Positions 21,901 through 30,900 of a DNA stretch of 35,546 nucleotides are shown here, piece after piece. The position numbers were made by a program, and so were the translations under genes. The notes beneath the pieces were generated by a model. It had not been told where the DNA came from and did no database searches. It saw only the letters and a program-made list of their open reading frames with translations. This DNA is from Temnopleurus reevesii (Eukaryota > Echinodermata > Echinoidea > Temnopleuroida > Temnopleuridae): NCBI GenBank assembly GCA_036244855.1, contig BQKZ01001316.1, positions 28,887 through 64,432 on the forward strand. Reading direction: 5' to 3'. Each line of letters opens with the position of its first letter. The first letter of the stretch is position 1.

Positions 21901-24900
21901 TGTTAAAAGTGTTATCTTTCTATAATTTATTTTAATTTTAGATATGTTTTATGTTTATGCCATGTTGTAGAATGTTAATTTTTTTTCATGTAAATGTGTT
22001 ATATATTTCCTATTACACAGCCCCAATATTTTGGGGTACATCAATTTTAGGGACTGTGCTGAATTTTCATAGCTTTTCAAACATTAGAGAGTTGTTTTTT
22101 CTTGTTGTTAAGGATTATTGTACTCCAGACTGTGTGGATTCAACTGAGTGAACATTTTAGTAAATTCATGGTCGCGAAATTCGCGAAAATTTTCAGCTTT
22201 TACAGGAACCATACTGTTAGCCATTCACTACTTATAAAAGTCTTGAATTCACATGAAAAATACATCTCATGCATATTCCAGAATAGTCTGCAGGCACAGA
22301 CCATTGGCTATCGCTGGGTGCATACGAAGTACATGATCAAGAGTTTGAAATGGTAGACTAAACTGCATTGTTTCTTCCATAGGGGTCCAATAATGATTGG
22401 AAGTAGTCTTTGACTAGTCTTTGACTACAGACTCTGTACTATGCACTTAAGAACATCAAGTTGAGAGTCTGTACTTGCAGACTAATTTTGGAAATGTGTT
22501 TTGTTTTCTGAATTTCAGAGCAGTTGGTGTTGCTACATCAGGGGCAAGGCATGGACATCTATTGGAGAGATTCATATACCTGTCCGACAGAAGAAGAATA
22601 TAAAGAGATGGTTATCAAAAGTAAGTAACAGCAGGTTTTAAACCTCTTTAAAGACAGAATATTTCATCATTCAAAAAGAATCCTAAAGACATTTGGAATT
22701 GGGACATTTATTCATTCAAACATCATCGACATATTCAGTCAACATTCTGTTCATATTACATTCATTGACAGCCAAGAAAGTGTGGGTGATCCAANTCTTT
22801 TATTTCTTAGTCACCGGGGATCAACTTGAAAGTGCCCTTAGAGGGAGAAAGTGGAAAATGGCTCCCTAAAACTGCAAGGGACTCCTTAGATGATCAGTTT
22901 GAGAGCCCAGCTAGCTATCTGACTTCTTTGATCAATTGTTTTCATGAAATTACAATATAAAACTGGGCTTCCAAAGACTCATTTGGGCTCTTAGTAAATA
23001 AATTTGAGGAGCCTGGCTGGCTGGAAAATAAAAAATAAAGCTCACTCACAAGGTTTCTTAGTCTTTGACCTTTTACAGCAGATTATGTTACAAAGCCAAA
23101 ATGGTTTAGATAATCTTCTTTGTCTCAGCTTCATATTTTCTACTGTTTTATTTTCTTTAAGTTTTTCCCCTTATTTTAGACCAGGGTTTTGTTTCATAAT
23201 GCTGTTTGTAGAGGTAAACGCGACTCTACAAATGACTGGTGACCCTTTCTGTAGTGTTGCCTCAGTGGCTTTGGGATTATTGATAGCAAGAAAGGGTCAC
23301 CAGTTGTTCGTACCTAGCTATGAACAACCGAGGAATGAGAAAATTTATGTCATAACTAGGTAATTTTTAATTGAAGAAAGTTGATCAGTTGTCTCACGAT
23401 GTGCAAACGTAGAACGTTAGTATAGTGACGTTTCGTATACGCGCCGTGTGCAAGAAGCGATTCAGCGGGAGATTCGGCGGGGGACAATGACGTGCCCGTT
23501 CGCCCCCTCGACGTCGGCATTGGGAACAATAGCGCCCGTCCGATCGCTCCACTCAGCGCGCCCCCGACGGCCGACTCGGCGGGGAACAATAGCGCGCCCG
23601 CTGATTGGTCAACGGCAACAACCAATCACAGCGCTAGGAACACACACCCGATCGCTCCGGGCCTCTCTTGAGGCAATATAAGGCGCGCGCAGCGTAGTCT
23701 ATCTTCATATAGTTGATAAAGGCTAGCAGATAGCAGCTGAAACGTCACTATACTAACGTTCTACGTTTGCACATCGTGAGACAACTGATCAACTTTCTTC
23801 AATTATTCTTCACCACGATGAACCTCTTTCAAACCATAGGTAATTTTTATAGCTCATGAGAACTTGTTATGTTGGGATTCCACATGACCTAAATTTTGTT
23901 TATACCCACCTTCTCAACAAGTAGAGATGCTTAAAATGTAAATAATACAACAGCTGAACAAAAGTGAGAGAAAGCCTGACAGCAGTGACTATGCGCTCAA
24001 ACAATCACTTGTAATGAAAGCAGTGAATGCACATGAAAATACAATTCATGCATATTCCAGAATAGTTTGCAGGCACAGAGGATTGGTGTGTAAATAATAT
24101 GCAGTGCATGATACAGACTGAGTTTGCAGTCTTAGGGGATGTTGTTCAAAAGTTGCAATTGATCGCAAGTTACAGTTGATCGGAATGTGCCAATTGAAAT
24201 CATGGTTTCATGCGCATTTTGTTAAATGCGTGTTACAATTTGCAAAGTTGCAGTTGATTTGCAGTTGATTTTGAACAACACCCCCTTGGACTACATCACA
24301 AACTGCATTTCTTCTTCCATTGGGGTCCAATAATGATTGGAAGCAGTCTGTGAATAGTCTTTGATTACAGACCCTGTACTGTGCACTTAAGAACTCGGAG
24401 TCTGTGTTTGCAATCTAATTCTCGAAATGTTCTTTTTTCTAAATTTCAGAGCAGCTGGTGTTGCTACATCAAGGGCAAGGCATGGATATCTATTGGAGAG
24501 ATTCATACACCTGTCCGACAGAAGAAGAATATAAAGAGATGGTTATCAAAAGTAAGTACTAGCGGGATTTAAACCTGTTTAACTTTTTGTGCGTTCACCC
24601 GTGAACCCCCTGTGTGTTGTATTGTTTAGGGAGTGTACATGTTTGTATGGGAACTCTGTGCAAAAATGCGAAGAAAACAGGCCAACGAATGTTCATTGAC
24701 GCGAAGAAAACGTGGAATGAGTTGAAGACAGAATATTTCATCATTCAAAAAGAATCCTAAAGACATTTGGAATTGGGACATTTATTCATGCAAACATCAT
24801 CGACATATACAGTCAATTCTGTTCATATTACATTCATTGACGGCCAAGAAAGTGTGGGTGATCCAAACTTTACAAATGGAGTGCAAAGAATGATATGTAT

Positions 24901-27900
24901 TGTGACCTCATTCAAGGATGAAATAGGTATTCACTCTAACATTAACACTAATCGCATTGGGATATCTCAGTTCATTGGGGGGGGGGGGGGNTGTTTTGTT
25001 TTCTGAATTTCAGAGCAGTTGGTGTTGCTACATCAGGGGCAAGGCATGGACATCTATTGGAGAGATTCATATACCTGTCCGACAGAAGAAGAATATAAAG
25101 AGATGGTTATCAAAAGTAAGTAACAGCAGGTTTTAAACCTCTTTAAAGACAGAATATTTCATCATTCAAAAAGAATCCTAAAGACATTTGGAATTGGGAC
25201 ATTTATTCATTCAAACATCATCGACATATTCAGTCAACATTCTGTTCATATTACATTCATTGACAGCCAAGAAAGTGTGGGTGATCCAAACTTTACAAAT
25301 GGAGTGCAAAGAATGATATGCATTGTGACCTCATTCAAGGATGAAATAGGTATTCACTCTAACATTAACACTAATCGCATTGGGATATCTCAGTTCATTG
25401 GGGGGGGGGGGGGGGTTTTTTTGCCCCCCCCCCTCTGATCTTCGCCGTCGACCGCGCGATCGCGCTGAAATTTGGCATGCATATAGCGCGCGATGTTAAC
25501 TCTTAGATTGCGGAGTCAAATTTTTCAAAAATCTACTCATTATGCTAATTAGGCTTTAATTATGCATAATTATGCATGAATTCTAACAAACAGCAATAAA
25601 TCACTTGCTGAAGCNGAAATGGTAGACTAAACTGCATTGTTTCTTCCATAGGGGTCCAATAATGATTGGAAGTAGTCTTTGACTAGTCTTTGACTACAGA
25701 CTCTGTACTATGCACTTAAGAACATCAAGTTGAGAGTCTGTACTTGCAGACTAATTTTGGAAATGTGTTTTGTTTTCTGAATTTCAGAGCAGTTGGTGTT
25801 GCTACATCAGGGGCAAGGCATGGACATCTATTGGAGAGATTCATATACCTGTCCGACAGAAGAAGAATATAAAGAGATGGTTATCAAAAGTAAGTAACAG
25901 CAGGTTTTAAACCTCTTTAAAGACAGAATATTTCATCATTCAAAAAGAATCCTAAAGACATTTGGAATTGGGACATTTATTCATTCAAACATCATCGACA
26001 TATTCAGTCAACATTCTGTTCATATTACATTCATTGACAGCCAAGAAAGTGTGGGTGATCCAAACTTTACAAATGGAGTGCAAAGAATGATATGCATTGT
26101 GACCTCATTCAAGGATGAAATAGGTATTCACTCTAAGATTAACCCCAAAACATTATGCTATGAAATCAGAGCAAAAAAACACAAATTTGAATGGAGCAAT
26201 AGTGATTATTTGACTTTCATTACATTGCCAATATAACAGCTATAGTAATATATTGCTGAATTCAGATTGCTACAACTTCATATTGTAATTTCAGTGTTTA
26301 CAATGAATGCATGCTCCAAATTTTCAGGTTATTTTGTCTCCCAATTTAGATTTAATGTGTAATACCAAGCTTTCTTGATTCACTTGAAATAGCGAAATGT
26401 TGGTAGGTGAAACCAAACAATAAATTTCAATGTCTTACCCAACTTGGAATAGGGGGAAGGGGGTTTTCTAAAATGAAATGTTTCATTGTTGAGTCAGAAA
26501 AGACCAGCCTTTCGGTTTGTTCAGGATTTCCAACTATGCATTTTCATTCTAGAATATAGCTGAAGTTGTTTTGCCAAATTGCCCCGTTGTTACAAAATAT
26601 TTTTGTAGTCTAAGATCTCTTTCTACAAGTTGCAATGCTCAATTTTACCCTCATTATTATCATTGAAATATTTATTTTGTCATTGCAGAAACTGGAGGTA
26701 TATTTGGGCTAGCTGTAAGGCTGATGCAGCTCTTCAGTGAGAATAAAAGGTAGATTTTATTTTTCATGCCAAAGAGTCAGAAAACCTTACGAAAGCTCTT
26801 TTCATTTGTTGCCCGATTCCACACAATTCCAGAGAATTTAATAAAAACATGGAAAAAAAATTCTCTTGAATGAGCTTTTGCTGGTCTTTATATCACGATA
26901 CACAAGAATAACTGACAGGCGACAGATGACAGATGATTTTCACAGCCGTGCATTTATTATCTTCCTTTTTTACCTGTAAATGTAATTTGACATTAAAATC
27001 AGTGTGAAATACTCTGTATCAAATGAGAGTCAACATCCTTTTTTATCTTTTCAATTAATCACTTTACAACTACAAGCTGCCTCTTTAGACTTGAGCGTTC
27101 ACTTCATTTCCTTGTCATTTTGCTTATGATCAAGATTCTGCTAGGATTGAAAGCTCAAGCCCTTTTTTACTTCACTATTTAGACTTTTCTAAAAATCATT
27201 TCATTACAGGCGCAACCTGCACTGCACAGCTCCCACTGACATTTAAACATTTGGGTGTGCGGAATTGCCAATGAGAGATAGTCAGTTATCTCAAAGTATA
27301 GTCATTATTGGGTCGTAATGTCTAACATCAGTCATAAAACTTCTACTCTGATTTTCCTCATTGTTTTCCAGCGACGCCAAACCACTCTGTGACATTTTTG
27401 GCCTATACTTCCAGATACGTGATGACTAGAGTTATTGCTAAGAGGGAAGGTGCTTTTTTACAAATATTTATTCTGTACATAGTCACCATGTTATTATCTT
27501 GAAAGCTATGTCAATTTATAATTTTCTTCTGTCCCTTTTTTTTCCAGCGACTTAAAACCACTTAGTGACATCTTAGGCCTATATTTCCAGATACGCGACG
27601 ACTACGCCAATCTCTGCTCCAAACAATACACAGAGAATAAGAGTTTCTGCGAGGATTTAACAGAGGGAAAGTTCTCATTCCCCATCATTCATGCAATACG
27701 TAGTCAACCAGAGAACACTCAGGTTATGAGTATCCTGAGACAGAGGACGGTCGATATGGATGTCAAGAGATATTGTGTGGAGTTACTCGAGAAGGTATGA
27801 ATAATAATAATAATAATGATGGGCAATTCCACGCTAAATGAGCCCACATTCAGACAAGGACATTATGGCGTCCTTCCGTTACCAACCTCACTAATATGCA

Positions 27901-30900
27901 TATCCTAATACTGATTACGAGATTCAACAAAAAATTTGGTGAATATTGAAGAACTTTGTTCTAGCCTTCCTTTTGCAAGGTTTGAAATGCTCTTCCATCA
28001 CTCGTTTTCTTGCAGTTCTTGCTTGAACTTTGAGATTTTTGTCTCAATGTCCTTCCGTTACCGTGGAATTGCCCTAATAATAATGATTGATGTGTCTTAT
28101 TTACCCATGGCACCCGTTTCAGTTCCTTGGAAGAACAGAGGTATTTGTAATAATTCCTCTGATAGGGCTATCCAGCCAGTCTTACTAATTGCAAATTATT
28201 TTTACACATGTAAATTTACTTAATGTATTCTGATGTTGTAGTATGCTGTATGGTATATGTCTTTTTATTGATCGGAAAGAAAGTGCAGTACAATACAAAA
28301 AACTGTTCTGCCAGGGGGCCATGCAATAACAGAGCTTTCAGTACTTCCGTTTATTGGATTCAGGCATGCAAGAGTTCAGTGCATGCTCGTTTTCCACTTT
28401 GTGGGGAGTATTCCAGCAGGGTGCTTCAAGTAAGGTACTCACTGCTTTAATTGACCAGAATGGTCACTTCCAACTGGTCCCCAATCACACCTGGGTCGAG
28501 TGCAGCACAATGTGGATACATTTTTTGCCGAAGAAAATTAGCACTGAGAGTGGGATTGGAACATAAGACCCTCTGGTTGAAAAGCGAGAGTCAGAACCAC
28601 CACACTACGTAAACAATGAAGTGGTTTATATTACATTTAATAGATAACCTGGTTGAAAATTAGTCTTATATTGGCAAAAAATGTAGGACTTTGGACAGGA
28701 GTATTATATATGTGTCGTCATACTAATCATGAGGTCAAAATAAAAGTATGAATAATGCAACAGCTGAGAAGAAGTGAGAGAAAGTGTGATAATAACCATG
28801 CTCTCATCCATTCATTTTTATGAATACCTTGAATTCAAATGAAAATATACCTCATGCATATCCGGGAACATTTGGCAACTTCGTTTTGATTAGCTGACCA
28901 CAAGTTGATATAGATACTCCAGACTCTGGCCGNGCAATACGTAGTCAACCAGAGAACACACAGGTTATGAGTATCCTGAGACAGAGGACGGTCGATATGG
29001 ATGTCAAGAGATATTGTGTGGAGTTACTTGAGAAGGTAGGAATAAGGATATTATATAATGATTACTGTAAAAGTATTTTTTTTCACGGTGGTTTTATTTT
29101 CGCGCTTTTGGCATTTGGATTTTGAACCGCAAAATTAACCTCACGCAAAAATGTTTTGAAAAACACGCGAAATTAACCACACAAGGAAATGTATGAAACT
29201 CGTCGCTTACAACGCTATTGCGCATTGCGTGTATTAGTGGCCAACACACACACATATATATAGCCTTATTGCGTAATGTAGGTCAACTCCTGTGCGGCCA
29301 TTGTACTGTAAATTTGGAGTGTGTTAAAACAAAAAAATCATTCATGTGTATGCGTACGAACAGTACAAAAAATAATTAGATTATTAATGGATTTTCATGT
29401 GAAATACCTGAGTTTTTGGCGACTGTGAATTCACAAATTTTTCTGACCGCGAATTTAAACACTCGCGAAGAAGTCGGCACAGACGGAAACCGCGAAAATT
29501 TCTGGACGTGAAAGAAACCACTTTTACAGTAATGTGTCTTATTTTCCCATAGTAGCCGCTTCAGTTCCTTGAACTGTTTTTTCCCAGAGAGCCCTGCTAT
29601 AACATAGCGTTTTCAGTACCTGCATTGAATTAATTCAGGCATGCAAGAGTTCAGTGCATGCTCATTTTCCACTTTGTGGGGAGTATTCCAGCAGGGTGCT
29701 CCAAGTAAAGTACTCACTGCTTTAATTGACCAGAATGGTCACTTCCAACTGGCCCACAACCACACCTGGGTCGAGTGCAGCACAATGTGGATACATTTTT
29801 TGCCGAAGAAAATTAACACTGAGAGTGGAATTGGAACATAAGACCATCTGGTTGAAAAGCGAGAGTCAGAACCGGACATGTGTGGCTCAGTGGTAGAGCG
29901 TCTGCTCCATGAACGGAAGGTCATGGGTTCGATCCCTGGCCGAGTCATACCAAAGACTTGGGACCATCTGCCTTATTGCCAAGCGCTCGGCATTTAAGAT
30001 AGGAGAAGGGTGATAATAACTTCATGTTATGCAGGGCCCGCTGGAAGAACAGCTTACAGCTGAAAGTGGTTACCCTGGGTAAATAAGAGATATTATTATC
30101 ATTATTATTAATATTAATTACGACGCTTCCACAATGAAGTGGTTTATAGATAACCTGGTTGAAAATTAGTCTTAAAAATATTTGCAATAATGTAGGACTG
30201 GTGGACCAGGGTATTATATATGTGTCATCATAGTAATCATGAAGTCAAAATAAATATGTGAATAATGCGAAAGCTGAGAAGAAGTGAGAGAAAGTGTGAT
30301 AATAAGCATACTCTCATCCATTCATTTTTATGAAAACCTTGAATTGAAATGAAAATATACCTCATGCATATCCGGGAACATTTGGCGACTTCGTTTTGAT
30401 TAGCTGACCACAAGTTGATATCTTTATATATTACATACTCCAGACTCTGGCCGTTTTTTATCTTTCCCCTCTCCCTCTCTTGCACTTCTCCTATTCATGC
30501 ATTCAACCCCACGAATGGCGCGATCCCCTCAGATTCAGAGCCCGGTTTCGAGGGACGGAAAGTGAGCGGATGTCACCGTCTTGACTACTGGGGGCGTTTC
30601 TATTGGTTATCAGATAAATCATTTAAACAGTCCAGTCAGTGGACTATATATTACATGATTAATTGAAAAAAATTATTTCATGTTTCACTGCTACTCTCCA
30701 TCCCTACGTAATTTATGTCCATTCGTAATTAATATCATTCACATGATCACATCAATGTATGTTAATGCTCTATCTCACTTTTGATTAGTCTTTGCAGTTT
30801 GGTTCCTTTGAATACACAAGGAAAGTACTCTTTGATCTAGAAAAGCAGTAAGTATTCAGATATTTCTTTTACCCTTAAATGGATGTGATTAATAAACTCA

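Larger units (their letters stand above)
22796..24990 (+). repeat. second-haplotype contig covering GGPS1 intron 4 to intron 5
   Basis: From TCTTTTATTTCTTAGTCACC it re-runs the sequence that starts at 21279, and it includes the divergent exon 5 copy at 24450. It lacks the MITE at 21534 but carries the Penelope-like element at 23370, a MITE at 24135 and a ~143 bp insertion at about 24581-24723. Confidence 0.8.

Noticed and set aside
23356..23681. ORFs inside the GC-rich insertion in intron 4
   Set aside because: They cross the arm-core border of the inverted-repeat element, carry no known domain and occur on both strands.
22519..25889. Gene amplification giving a long tandem array of GGPS1 catalytic segments
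   Set aside because: Only one exon is repeated, at contig joins, with identical intron flanks; assembly duplication explains it better.
28354..29841. Two similar ORFs (28354-28566 and 29641-29841) looking like a small duplicated gene
   Set aside because: Both are the antisense of the same tRNA-derived SINE on the two haplotypes.
29883..29945. Functional tRNA gene
   Set aside because: A and B boxes are good, but the acceptor stem does not close convincingly and a SINE body and ATT-rich tail follow.
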